Shown: positions 37,254-50,100 of the stretch, one piece after another
How positions within the stretch are numbered: position 1 is the stretch's first letter
Layout of the letters: each line of letters opens with the position of its first letter
Assembly (NCBI GenBank): GCA_021229015.1
Contig: CM037789.1
Span: 32,779,856 to 32,843,855, forward strand
Reading direction: 5' to 3'
DNA length: 64,000 bases
From: Solen grandis
Taxonomy: Eukaryota > Mollusca > Bivalvia > Adapedonta > Solenidae
Translations under genes and position numbers: made by a program
Notes under the pieces: generated by a model
Told to the model about the DNA's origin: nothing
Database searches by the model: none
Seen by the model: the letters and a program-made list of their open reading frames with translations, nothing else

Positions 37254-37443
37254 AATTTCACCAGAGAATCGGCAATACCCGGTATAATTCGTTGATTGAA
37301 TTTGACCAATCAGTGACTGGGGAAAAATCTAAAATGTCTTTTTATTTCCTATTGACAAATGTGTGAATTATACACCAGCATGAAGATTATGTGTTTGGGA
37401 AGTGTTAGTTGATTTACGTAGGTTTACATCTCATTTCGGAGTA
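37254..37443 (+). repeat. Dispersed ~190-bp repeat, copy 2
   Basis: Same-strand match of 3071-3271. Located directly after the third block copy. Confidence 0.75.
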
Positions 37444-38824
37444 AAATGGTCAATTCAATTGGAGGGAAACCTCTATTCGTTCAAATATGTTCTATGAAAA
37501 GTAGATGTTCTTTAAAAACAAATACACATGGGTCATTCAACAAACTTGAGACGCGTGCTTACCTTCATCACAGATAATATGCCATTTTCATAAGAGAGTT
37601 TATTCCGTTTTTTTTTTTTTGTGTCCCAACATTTTTAGCTAGGCACTGGTTCATCAATCTCTCGAGTATGTATTTTAGACACATACTTAGCATTCTGAAT
37701 GTAAAATACTTATTGACGTACTACCCGTAAATTAATTTACGAAAACCCGATTTAATCTTTAATTGTTTGAATAAAACATTATTAAAACGTTGAAATATTT
37801 AATGAACAACAAGTAATCATTACTTTGAAGAAGTGCACTTCCTTAGTCGAATTAATAATATCAAGGTTCCTCAGTTTTAAAGTTTAAATTGGACTTTCTT
37901 GTACAATATGTTTTGAATAAATAACAATTGAATGGCCATATGCAATGATTTAAGACTGCGACATATCGAAGCTGTTATAATGGCACATGTACATCCCTAT
38001 TGTGCTTCCCGCGCTTCCAACGGATGTTGGTGTTAAACCAAAAAACAATTATATTTAATTACATTTTTTAGCGTTTTTAAAGACGATTTCTTGTCCAAAC
38101 ACAATGTTTAACTTCTGACAACCAAATACAGCTCTTACTCTGAATCGTGCAGGATAATCATATTTCTTCTGCCAAGGATGAGCACGAAATATGCTGCATG
38201 CCAGGAAAATTAAGAATGATTTGTTCACTCTGTATGGACTCTTAGAAATTAATTGTCCGAAACCAATAATATTTGTTAAATCAAATAAGGAACATATAGA
38301 TGAAGCGATAAAAAAATGAAGGTCTTTTCTTTTCAAATCTCTTTGTTTGTGAATTAAGACAGTTATCTCCTATGATTGGTAAAAAAAATACATTAACTGC
38401 AAACGACGTGTTTTATCAAACTGGATCTAACGCCATTTAGATGAAACTATAATCGATCTTATCACCACTTCTGTGGGTGCAACTGAATAAAGACTGTTAT
38501 TATAGACCAATTTGGTTTGTATAATAATTGCTATAAGAAACTCCCGCAAAGCTTATTCATTTCTGCATTTATTTATCATAAAACAATTATAATGATTAAA
38601 GTATACCCCTTTTTTTTTTATACAGCTGTCTACATTTTCAAAGTAAAATGGTAATTTATATTTGTTATATCTTAAGAATTCGTGAAAGTGTGTTTTATGG
38701 TTTTCATGTTTATTAGCTTAACTACGCATGTCATTAATTTCAGTATGACTATCTAATCGAACAAATTACAGTGTTTCTCATTAGGATACGGGCAACGATC
38801 TGTGGTTGTCGTTTGATATTCAAA
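37444..38824. other. No gene seen
   Basis: AT-rich; a 93-codon minus frame at 38055-38336 has no recognisable domain and is not called. Confidence 0.5.
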
Positions 38825-39090
38825 CATAAGTTAGTCAGGTGGCATATAAACATTTAACAAGCCTTGGTTGTAATAACATTTGGTGTATAATCATTAAAGA
38901 TTCCTTGATTGTAGTTAGCTATTTAAACATTAGTTAGTCAGATGGTTTTTTTCAGATGGTATATAATCATTAAAGATGCCTTGATTGTAGTTAGATATTT
39001 CTATATACGTTAGTCATGTGGTATCTAATAAATGAAGATGCATTGGTTGCAGTTAAATATTTGTCGCAAGTTAGTCATGTGGTATATACT
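38825..39090 (+). repeat. Imperfect minisatellite, about four units of 60-90 bp
   Basis: Each unit has AGTTAGTCANGTGGNATAT, an ATTAAAGATNCCTTG or ATGAAGATGCATTGG core and TTGTAGTTAGNTATT. Units vary by indels. Confidence 0.8.
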
Positions 39091-39439
39091 TGACTTTAGT
39101 GTGGAATTCTAAAGCAGTTGACATTTAACCTGGCTTTTGTCGTTCTTAGAAAAAGGTATTCTATTATAGGTCTACGTCACTCTCTTCAAAATGTTTGTCT
39201 GTGATCCAATGGTCATTTACTGCTGGCCCGAAGGTTATAATCTCGAAGCGGACGAGATTCATGATTAAGGATGTGGCATTAGTGATTTTAAAGTTCTTGA
39301 TTTCCATTTCGTCCAATGCGAAACTAAAACGTTTTAAGAATGAAAGATGTTGGTTTTGTATTTGACCTTAGTTTTCGACGAAGAAATCATAAAATTTGAA
39401 CAAAATATATTGTCTTTGAATAAAAGGAAACATCAGTCA

Positions 39440-39461
39440 TTAAAAAAAAAAAAAAAAAAAA
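39440..39461. repeat. poly(A) run
   Basis: About 22 A residues; no retrocopy recognised upstream. Confidence 0.85.
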
Positions 39462-39537
39462 ATGTTATATCAAATGTAATTACATTATATCTGTTTACAA
39501 CTCCATAATACATAAATTATGCATTGGCATGCACACA

Positions 39538-39715
39538 GGGTACTTTCCGGTGTTAGGATATTGTGAATAGATGTGGTATATCATGCCACATGTCTACGGC
39601 GTGATACTGCATTGTGGCATCACTATATCTGTCACAAATAGATATCGTCTCCAAATGATAGAAATACTATCGATAGGACGTTAGACCAAACAAACAAACA
39701 AACAAACATTCAAGC
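39538..39715 (+). mobile_element. SINE family A, 5'-truncated
   Basis: Starts in the CCGGTGTTAGGATATTGTGA region and runs through GCCACATGTCTACGGCGTGA to GGACGTTAGACC and a (CAAA)n tail. Confidence 0.9.
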
Positions 39716-39864
39716 AAACATAAACTATGCATTTGATCTTTGCGATTTCACTAACTCTTAACCGCCATGTGAGTGTTCTATGTCTCCCGGATATATGTGG
39801 TGTGGGAGCCTTGTATTTGGATTGCGATTAATCGGGTATCCCTTATTTAGTCATGTTTGATTTT

Positions 39865-40140
39865 TGGGTTTAACATCCCGCCGACTATATTTCAGTCATT
39901 TTGAGGCTATGTCTTACTGATACAGATGAAGTGCTGTCAACTGGAATATTACGCCGTAGATATGTGGCATTATGGCACACCCAGTCAAATAATTCTGAAT
40001 ACCGGTCCAACTAGTCATGAAATTCCTTATATGCTAAGCACAAAGCAAGAGAGCTATATCAGTACCATTTTTATACGACTTACGTATGTCGCGGCCGATG
40101 ATCGAATCTACGATCCCCCGATTCTTTGTGTACGTAGGGT
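39865..40140 (-). mobile_element. SINE family A, near full, old
   Basis: Minus-strand copy: GGGTTTAACATCCCGCC opens the 3' end, and the head complement (GCGGCCGATGATCGAATCTA) is still visible near 40090-40115. Several indels. Confidence 0.82.
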
Positions 40141-40159
40141 CTTCCTCCACTTGTAATTA

Positions 40160-41020
40160 ACATAACATATTCTTTATTTGGCATAAAATTGTACAATACA
40201 CATTTAAAGCCAATACGTTTTATAATAAGGTGAGGTAATCGAAATTTTGTAAAAGTAAAAATAACTGGTTGGTTATCAGAGAAAGTAACGTTTGGTTAGT
40301 TTCATAGATATACAATAATTATGAGGGTAATACATAACATATTCTGAGCGTACAACGCTTTATATTTCTTTCAGAGCACACAAATGTTTTTGAGGGAATT
40401 TCATACTTATGTAAATCAAATGAGAATAAACATCTTATCTATTTATTAATGTAATGTCCACTAGTAAAATAGTATACATTTTCTATAACAGTCATAGTAC
40501 ATTTCGTGAATTTTCCACAGTCTCTGCCTATTTTCTTTGCTAGGAAGTCATACGAAGATATTCTAAATTTTGTTAAGGCTATTCTAAATTTGTCAAATGT
40601 ATTTTCCGTAAATATTCTTCCAAACAAAAACATGCTTAAACAAAATATTTATACGTTTCTAATCTATTTGAATTATTTACGTTAGAAAATCAGTTTTGTT
40701 TATAAACATCTAAAATTCTATTTTTAATATTTCGAAATTCATGACGCATTCAATCTGGTATAACAAGTATTGTAGACTAAGTTCATTTAGTGTTATTTTT
40801 ATTTGATACGCTCAATATTTTTCCATTATACGAGCTATTGTTATCAGCCTCTTGCCCATTATGTTATAAACAAACTTAATGTCTTTTCATCGTACTTAAT
40901 ACGTTTAATCCAAATTTAAACATAATAATATTTCGTTGTATTTTCATAGGGTAATTAGCTAGGCGTCTCCTCATGGATGAATACTGTTGCTGTGGCGGTA
41001 TACTTCAAAGCACCAATATA
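40160..41020. other. No gene seen
   Basis: AT-rich DNA upstream of the GPCR first coding exon. A 5' non-coding exon should exist somewhere here or further upstream, but none can be picked out. Confidence 0.45.
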
Positions 41021-41024
41021 TATA

Positions 41025-41173
41025 AGATCTGACATGAAATGTTATTTCATATCAAGTTTTACTAAACGAGTTCATTAAAAAGGTTATTAAGCGAGCCTCT
41101 GGCGAGCTTAATAGCATTTTCATGAACGAGTTTAGCTAATTTTGATATGGAATGACAATTCATGTCAGATTCT
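41025..41173. mobile_element. Palindromic MITE, copy 1
   Basis: AGATCTGACATGAAATGTTA at the left pairs with TGACAATTCATGTCAGATTC at the right. Inner arms CTAAACGAGTTCATT / CATGAACGAGTTTAG and TTAAGCGAGC / GCGAGCTTAA also pair, so nearly the whole element folds into one hairpin. Confidence 0.88.
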
Positions 41174-42175
41174 TTTTATCATATGACGTAAAGTGATAGT
41201 AAATCGCGATTATAACAATAAACAAACAAACACATGAATGAAAGGACTGTGAACGAATTACTTAATAATAATTATAATAAAAAATTAAACATAAAATTGA
41301 CCCTCTTGAAATTAACCTCATTTACAGGAATTTGTCCTGCTTACATTCCGCTTATTCACAGCAGATAATATAAAAGCTCGATGCAGGAACCACGTCGGTA
41401 GTGAACATCCGTGGGTGGCACAAATCTACGCGGGCAATGAAAGTTTCCGCTATAGAAATATATTGGCGTGTAGCTACACCATCTTGGTTTTAGTAGGTCG
41501 TGTCGGCAATGGCTTAAAATGTTCTAAGGATGTAATTCTCCACAAAATAAACATCTTTAATTAACGTAGCAGTTTCAGGCTTACGGAGAGAAATAAATTG
41601 AACGTGTTCCTTTTCACTTAACGGTCCATGTGTTTCCAGGATATACGATGAAGCTTTTTACGTGGCGTTAAAATGTATTGATTTTGTTAGGAAGCATGCT
41701 AACTATAAAACTGCAACTCAAGTTTTTATTTGCTTAAAACGATGTTAGTCATAAAATTGTTACTTCTCTGGTGAAAACCAATACTGCACTAAAGACAAAA
41801 GAGATTAAAGTTGCAAATTATATGCCTTTTTTGCACCAATTTTTGTAATGTTCAATGTCAGATTACATTCCAAGGTTTAATCAAATACTTGGTGACTTTA
41901 AAAACGTTTAAAGTATAAGACTTCGATATTTCCAAATACTTTATTTTGTCACAGGTTTTCTCACTTTTTAAATTCGTATTTTCTTTCGTGATAAAATAAA
42001 AGTTTTACATGAAACATGCACCATTCTTTTGCCGAAAATGCCTACTTACATTTCTAAAAAATCTAAAATATTTTATAAAAAATATGATATAAAATATTCG
42101 ACATTTCTCTAAGGTGAGGCGTCTTAAATGGCTTTGAGATAGATGTACTTGTATATATTTATGTTTAAATTTCAG

Positions 42176-42264
42176 GAAAGCATTGACGCCGGATAAACAG
42201 ACGTGTCAGCATGGCTTATATTGGAAACAATTCCTCAGACTCTCTTAGCAACCTAGACTGGGAG
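42176..42264 (+). CDS. GPCR first coding exon with 5'UTR part
   Basis: The acceptor follows TTTCAG (AG at 42174-42175). The 35-base leader has an in-frame TGA, then ATG at 42211 with A at -3 and G at +4. It codes 18 residues of the extracellular N-terminus ([18 protein letters not shown]). The donor GTATCT runs straight into an (ATCT)n microsatellite. There is no signal peptide, as is common for class A receptors. An upstream non-coding exon is implied but not found. Confidence 0.8.
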
Positions 42265-42265
42265 G

Positions 42266-42318
<53 letters not shown>

Positions 42319-42326
42319 GTCTATCT

Positions 42327-42378
<52 letters not shown>

Positions 42379-45300
42379 TCTATCTGTGCGTGCCATACAT
42401 CTGCCTATTTTTTTCTCTCTATATATTTTCACGTGAAGATTTTTTTTGCCACATATTCAATCAAAATGATTCTTAAGAAAGTCAACAGTATAAATCCTAT
42501 TTTAATAGATTGCATGAATTCTACTAATCTCACATAAAATGATAGTTTGTAAATAATCATGAATGGTTTACTGTTGAACTCTTACAAAAATGACAACATT
42601 AAATAAAAATATAAAAATTCACAAATTGCAAGAAATTGGATTATTATTAACGTCAATTTGTCAATTTTCTTCTGCGAAGATTTCCTGTAAACTTAGTGTG
42701 AAATCTCTTCACAATTTAAACATAATTTCTAACTTCAGATTGAATTCTTGGTGTGAAAAAGTAGCTTATGAACGCGATTATCTGAACAAGGAAATTTCAG
42801 AATTCCAAATTCCATATATTTCGTGAATTTTACACTTGTAGAGTATTTTAATGGTGAGTGTATATCACTTCGGTAATTGAAATATATTGCATGCCATTTA
42901 AATGGATAAAATGGATGACATTTTGTAAAATTTCTAGTTATTACATTTATCTTATTCAGCACATTATTGAAATTTACAATATTATGTTAGCATTATATTA
43001 TTTTTTCAGTTAATCAAAACGAGATTATCATTTATTAAAAAAGATAAAAATGTGCGGTTAACGCATTGTGCACTGTGGTTGAATTTGTTCCTATCAATGG
43101 TAATACAATTTATTATAGAAACTGTTTGAATATGGGTTTATGAGCTATCATTATTTATATCAAGACATGTTGAAAGAAATAGTTCTACTATTTTATGGTT
43201 ATGGAAATATTTCAATGATTTTTATTCTGAACGAATTGAATTCGAGTATTGCTAACATTATATTACATTTGAAGGGTTGCAGTTGGAAGTTTTTAAATAT
43301 AAGGACATGTAGGTTGAAACGTTATACTCGTGTCTATACATTATAAGAATATGTTTGTGTATATGTATGTCTGTAGCGTGTATGTATGTTTATGTGAATG
43401 TATAAACGTAATGTCATAAAATATTATAGATGGATCTTGAATGGGCTCATTTGTGTGGTAAGTCAATGCAGTGAAATAATTAATTTTCACGAGACACTAC
43501 CTTTCGTCGATTTCGTTGAGGTTATATCCATGAATACTAATCCCCACGAAAACCTAACTCTTATATAGACCTAACGTTTTCTAGAACATAGATCCACGAT
43601 TAAATGTACCCACGACATTACTTTAGGTACATAATCAACGAAATTTAATGCCAACAAAAAATTATGATTGTACAGTAATACTTAGATATGTTGGTATACT
43701 GATTACCAACGTTTGTTCACATGGACTAGGGCCATCTGGATATTGCAGAAATGGTGTCATTTTTCACCCCCTAGAAAGTCTTCTCTCATTCAGACCCTCA
43801 ACTGGCAGTTAAATATCCAATACAATGATTATGAATTCAGACTTCGTTAGTTATCTTAGAAACGGCGCCTTCCATAACTTTGCAGCTTTTCTCCGCCTGT
43901 GGTTATTTTTGTATACAAGATATTGACTTCGGAGCGTCTGTATTGGTTTGTAAATGAAGCCTTGTGATGAAAAGCGCTAATTATAGCCTAGAATTAAGAT
44001 AGCAGGTCATATACGATATATATATGATCAGACACGAGTTATCTTTTCATATCAACTTTTAGTATAAGAGTAGGTTCGCTTAATAACATTTTTATGAACG
44101 AGTTTAGTAAAAATTGTTATGTAATGACAACTCATGTAAGACTCTTTTTATCGTTTGACCTATACTCAGTAAACTGCGATTAAAACAGCATAAATGACCG
44201 TTGGGGGACCGGACTGTGAACGACTCTAGACTTTTTGTAATCTTACATAGTATTTTCGATCAACGTTAGTTAAATCTAAAACTTCCATAACAAAAGATAG
44301 GAATAAAATCTATGATAATAAATAAACGTAAACAACATACATTTTAAAATAAACTATATGATGATGTCATTTCAAGTTATAACGTCAAATGTAACTATAA
44401 ATAAACTGCAAATATAAGAAAATACGTGATGATATACGAAACTGGAAACAGCTCTTTGTGCGTATTGTCATATTTATAAATATTTCTGTGCCACTAGATA
44501 TATATTAGGACTGGCCGAAACACTGTATGATATATTCATTCAACGTAAATTTATTTTGTGATTTATGTATACATGGAATTTACTTATTTCTAAAAATTGT
44601 ATGAAGTCTTTTTTCATAAGGTGTTAAAAGGAAATTAATTGATTTCAATGAAATAAATCACTTTGTGTTTTGGGAACTATGTTTCATTGGTTTAATAAAT
44701 TGAATCGAACATTGCCGCCAAGTTCGCATACAATAGGCCACCACACTACTGACGAAAACAGCTGCTGATGTGCCTGTCACACTCTAGCTTGTGAGAGAAA
44801 CGTATGAAAAATTTCGAAACATTGCTCAAACATACAACTTTGAGTGTATGAACTCAGATTTTTCGACGAGATTGTCCTTGATGAACGTATGAATAGCGTA
44901 TGTGTACAGTATACCTACGGTATATATAACGTTTATAATAATATTATAACGTTTATGCAGTGCATGAGAAACGTATACGAGCGTGTCAGCGTATGAGTAG
45001 CGTATGCGAGCGTATGTCAGCGAGAGTCAGCGTATGAGTAGCGTGTGCGAGCGTATGAGTAAAGTATGCATAACCTTTGTTAGCGTATGAGGATCGTTCT
45101 TAAAGTTCAAGTCTTATTCTTCTCTTCCCCTTCTTCATAAATATAGTGAACTGCCAAATTTATCAGATCATACAGGTGTTGGAGAAGAACTACTCAATCC
45201 TTTCAACTACAAATGATGAAAGTGTTGGTATGGGATTCTCTTCATCTGTAGTATAATATATTTCATCTGCGGTTTCATTGGTCGAATCGTGGTAACCCCC

Positions 45301-47138
45301 TATATTTCTATATGCAGGGCCTTGTGAGAACGTACTTTTGAGCCCAACGCACTATGGAGTCAGAATTGAACCCCAAAATGCAGCGCATTTGTTACATTTG
45401 TTTCTAACGCACTTTGGGATCAGAAATTTTAACATAAGCTTTATGAAATAGCATACATTTGATTGAACGGAAGAAGTTTCTACGAGTTTTTACAAATTTT
45501 ATCAGCTATTTTGCTGATATAAAATTACCAAGGGAATCTTATGGGTACTTTTTTAACGAGGTACAATATGACATGAATAGACATTTGTTTTTCGTTAAGT
45601 AACTCGATGTTATTTTCTGGGACTAAATTACTATAGATATGTGGAAATATAGAACCGTGACGCAAATCGTTTCTATTTTTTTTTTTATGGAATGGTATCT
45701 AAGCAAAAATTAGTTCATGCTTGGTGACTATGTTATGTTTGATGATAATGTCATTTTGCTTGGTGGTATTCTTGTGCGCTTGTTGATATCGATAAATGCG
45801 TTTTGATAAGTGCATTATGTGTAGTGCCATTCGCATTCTGCTTAATGGCAATGCACGTCATTGCCTTCAGTAGTCCTTGGTTACAAGGAAATAATGCTTT
45901 ATGAAATTCAAGCATCGCCATGCTTCCTGATGTCGCTCACTGCTTCTTGGCAATTGCATCGTGATTGGTGATAATGATATTCCACTTCGTTTCAAGCCGT
46001 CGATCGCAGAGCCTTCATAGCTGAGTATGTAGAGTAACCCGTTGATAATGAAATGGTATGTGGTTCGAATACTGCTTCTGTTATACATGTTTAATGATGA
46101 ATTTTCCCACTGTAGTTGATACTATTTACATGTAATTTGATATTTACCGGTCCTAGTGGGCGAGTGATAAGAGCATCCCCCCCTCGGAATCGGGGGGTCA
46201 TGGGTTCGATCCCCGGCCGCGATATACCAAATTCGTGTAAATGCATTTGTATAGCTCCCTTGCTTGGTGATCAGCATGTAAAGGTAGTTCCAAGAATGGT
46301 TGGTAATGTGACTGGATACTGCAGTACGGCAGCGCTATATCTGCCTCAAATAGACAATCTCTAAAGACTGTTAATCTGTTTGCGGGAAATAAATATTGAA
46401 ATATAACTAAATACACCAATGGAGTTAAATCTTTACCGGTATATATGAAATATAATGTTTATGTTTAAATATGACTACTTACATTTCCGTACCTCCAATT
46501 TTTAGAGTTTTGAGCAAGGTTGCATGCAATTCTCTTCTGTGGTAGCACACAATTCTGCATCGAAAGCATTTCGGGGCTACTTTTAGACTCTTAAATTCCC
46601 TTCCTTTTGAGATATAGTTCCAAATTAAGTTTTCTGTCTTATCATTTAGTGCTTTGGATTTTTATGTTTATTTTAAAACGACTGCATGTTGGAGATAGAA
46701 ACTGAATTCATATGTGTTGATGATTAATGATGGGAATAAAGTGTTCAATAAACTAAAATTAAAAAAAGTAATTGCGCAAGTGAGTTTATTAATCCGGAGA
46801 TATTTGAACATTCATTGGCTTGATTATATCATTTGAAATTACCTATAAATACAAGTATACACATTCGTGTCACTGAAGAAACTGCCCATATAGATCACTT
46901 TTCAATAGGCTTTCTAGGATAACTTTCATTACACAGCCTCTGTAAGAGAAGGTCACGGGTTCGAATCATTTTCAATAATAGATATTATTTCAATTAAACT
47001 ATATTAAATAAATAAAATGAAATACAATAAATATTCCAGACAGATAAAAGAGTGAGAATGTGTTGTTTTATATTTGCTTCCTTTTGATTAAAATACATAA
47101 ATTTATGTATATCTTGTACTGTAAACTGTAGGAAATAC

Positions 47139-47169
<31 letters not shown>

Positions 47170-50100
47170 AAAAAGAAAGAGGGTGTTGGGGACAATGTGC
47201 TTATCGGAAGCAGTCGACTAAAACACAGTTCTGTTTTTTTTTCGACCTTATTTACGCAAGTCAAAGAGGGTAAAATAACTTTGGGTTAATTGGCGTCGCA
47301 TGAAAAATTCGTAATATAAATCATTCGTAATAAATGCGACATCATTAAAACAACGCCCCGGAATCGGGAGGTCGTGGGTTTGATCATCGGCCGCGACATA
47401 CCAAAATCGTAGAAAAATGGTACTGGCATAGCCCCTTTGCTTCGAGCTCAGCATATAAAGGTGGTTTTCGGATTGGTTGGCCCGGTGTCAGGATAATGTG
47501 ACTGGAAGTAGTATCATTCCACATGTCTACGATGTGATACTGCAGTGTGGCAGCACTATATCTGTCTCAAGTAAAGATCGTCTCCAAATGTTTGAAATAC
47601 GGTGAACGTTAAACCCAATGAATAAACAAACATTAAAAACAATGTTCTCTCAGCGTTATAGGCTCTTTGAAATCATTTTTGGCATGGTGCGTGCGGGTTA
47701 GCCTTGGTGAAATGTTGGATAGGTTGTTAGAACATTGTTATCGAATAGATTGGTACTTTACGTTTTGCAATCATACACAAGGCAGTATTTACAAATAATT
47801 AAAGATTTTAGAAGGCACATAGGAATGGGCATGAAGCACAATAACACTGTCACAAAGCACAATGGCATTGCCACTAATCATAATGGCAAGGCCACATAGC
47901 ATAATGTAAATACCTTCTATAGTTTTTACCATACTACATATATAATAATAATTAAAATCATCATCATCGCCATCAGATTTATAATCAAATGATGAAACTG
48001 AAAAAAAGCAGACCTAACTTGACCTAACTTGACATCTGCTTTGCTTGTTCCAGTTTTAGTGTATCGAATGCATGCACATGTATAGTTATAATTGCTTTTT
48101 GCTTATGTAATTATGAAAATGTTTGAGTTTTCTCACTGAACAGACAGATTTCGATATGAAATATTTTTGCCCTCACAACTTCTCCTTCTCATGTGAAGCA
48201 ATACATAATTGTTAAAATTTTAGTTTTCAGTTCTGGTTATGAAGCTTGCTTCCCGCATGCACTTCGCAGTCTCAAAATGATAATAATACAGTGTAGTGAC
48301 GGTGATGCGCTGTATTGGGTAAAAATAAATGTTACAACTCAGTACACATACCTTAAAGTGAAGACGATGACCATGGTAGACACGATTAAACGATTATTGG
48401 AAGGAGGAGAAGGGGTGATAATGATGATCATACTGTATTGCATTAGGAAAACGTTCTAACCGCCAATCATTGATTCAGTTGATATCGGACCATATCAACG
48501 CACTTTGATGTCCATTTTTAGAGCTGACACAAGGTGCATTAGATCGATCGCACTTTTAGCTGACCCAAGGTGCATTAGATCGACCGAACTTTGGGGTCGG
48601 ACCCCATAATGCATAACGCACTTTGGGGTCAGACCCCTTAGTGCGTTTGACCCCAATGTGCGTTCCCACATATTTATTAGGTGGCTTACAAATTGCAAAA
48701 TGCCCCCCCCCCACCCCCAATTTTGGTGGAAGAGTTTACCAAAATTACAGTGCCGAATTCCCGATATGTTGACATATGAATCTCCCAAAATCTATATCAC
48801 GAGTTTGGTTAATAAAATTACATTATTAGCAGTAAATAAAACAATAATCAGGCTATTTGATGGCTTACCGAAAGAAATGTCCATTCAATATGACTTGGCA
48901 CTGCAATGATTTAAATTGATGCAATTTTCTGTTTACGGAATGTATGTAGACTGCCATTTGTTTATTGATGTATCTTCAAATTTAGTCTATCAAGTTGGCC
49001 GAAAATCGCGAATGAATTTCTTTAAATAAAAACCAAAGGTCCCTTCCCAATATTTGGAGAAAAGGGCCATGGTATGATCGTTATAGGTCAGTAGAAACAA
49101 TACGTATGAGATAGGTTTTCCATACGCCAATCACTCAGCAGGTATACGTCAATACGTCAGTCAGTCGTTAGACGTACGTTACAATGACGTTACTGATGCG
49201 CTCTCCATACGCTAGCTATACTGACCACCATCATGCCACGGTATTAGAAGCGTACTTGAACTATGAGTAACGTACCATTAGTTTCACTCTAGTGTATTCA
49301 GCTTATGCCTAGCATATGATGAGTGTATTCCAAACGTATAATTCATACGATCGCATACGCTGAAAAATTCCACTGCGACATTAAAGAATGGATACGTTAT
49401 TATATTCGTTTATAAGTCAACTATGCTGGAGGGACTACATTAAGTCTGGTGTCAATTGGTGATGATTATGGTGGCGATGATGAGGCGGTGTGCTTAGATA
49501 ATATAGTGGTCTTAATGATGAGATTTCTCAGTATTATGGATATTTTAAATAAAAACTACATAATATGTTGTTTGATAAATATATACGTTACATGTGATAT
49601 GTAATAGGGTAGAATTTACATTGCAAACATGAAATTCATTAAATGCAAAATAAAGGTGTCTGGTGTACACGAAAATGAAAAAGTTTAAATATATTATGCT
49701 CATGAGTATAAGAATACTCCAAGAAACGAAATAACAATTTTAACAATTTTTGGTAATGTTCAAAAGTGGGAAATCCACTTACTGTAAATATCAAGATCGC
49801 GTCAATTTAGCGTTTAGCAAGGTGATGGCCAAATGTAAAACAAAACAAGAGAAAAGCACCGAAGGATATATATATATGGAATGCATTGGAAACTTGGTCA
49901 GGACACTCGAATTAGATTTTTAACAGTGGAGAATTTCCAAATTATTAACTGCAAACTTCATTAAGGAAATGTTACATAGAATTTGTGTCAAGAATTGACA
50001 AATGTCACCATAAGTGTGTAACAAAATGACCAAGGGCGGACAACTCTCTAAGGTAGAATAAATACCAAACAACTTTCTTTAAAATTAGATTTAATATAAA

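Noticed and set aside
38825..39090. CRISPR-like array
   Set aside because: Spacing and units drift, there is no constant repeat, and the DNA is eukaryotic; it is a minisatellite.
48495..48788. 97-codon minus-strand frame
   Set aside because: Generated by the repeated GCACTTTGGGGTC words; reads as internal amino-acid repeats without any domain.
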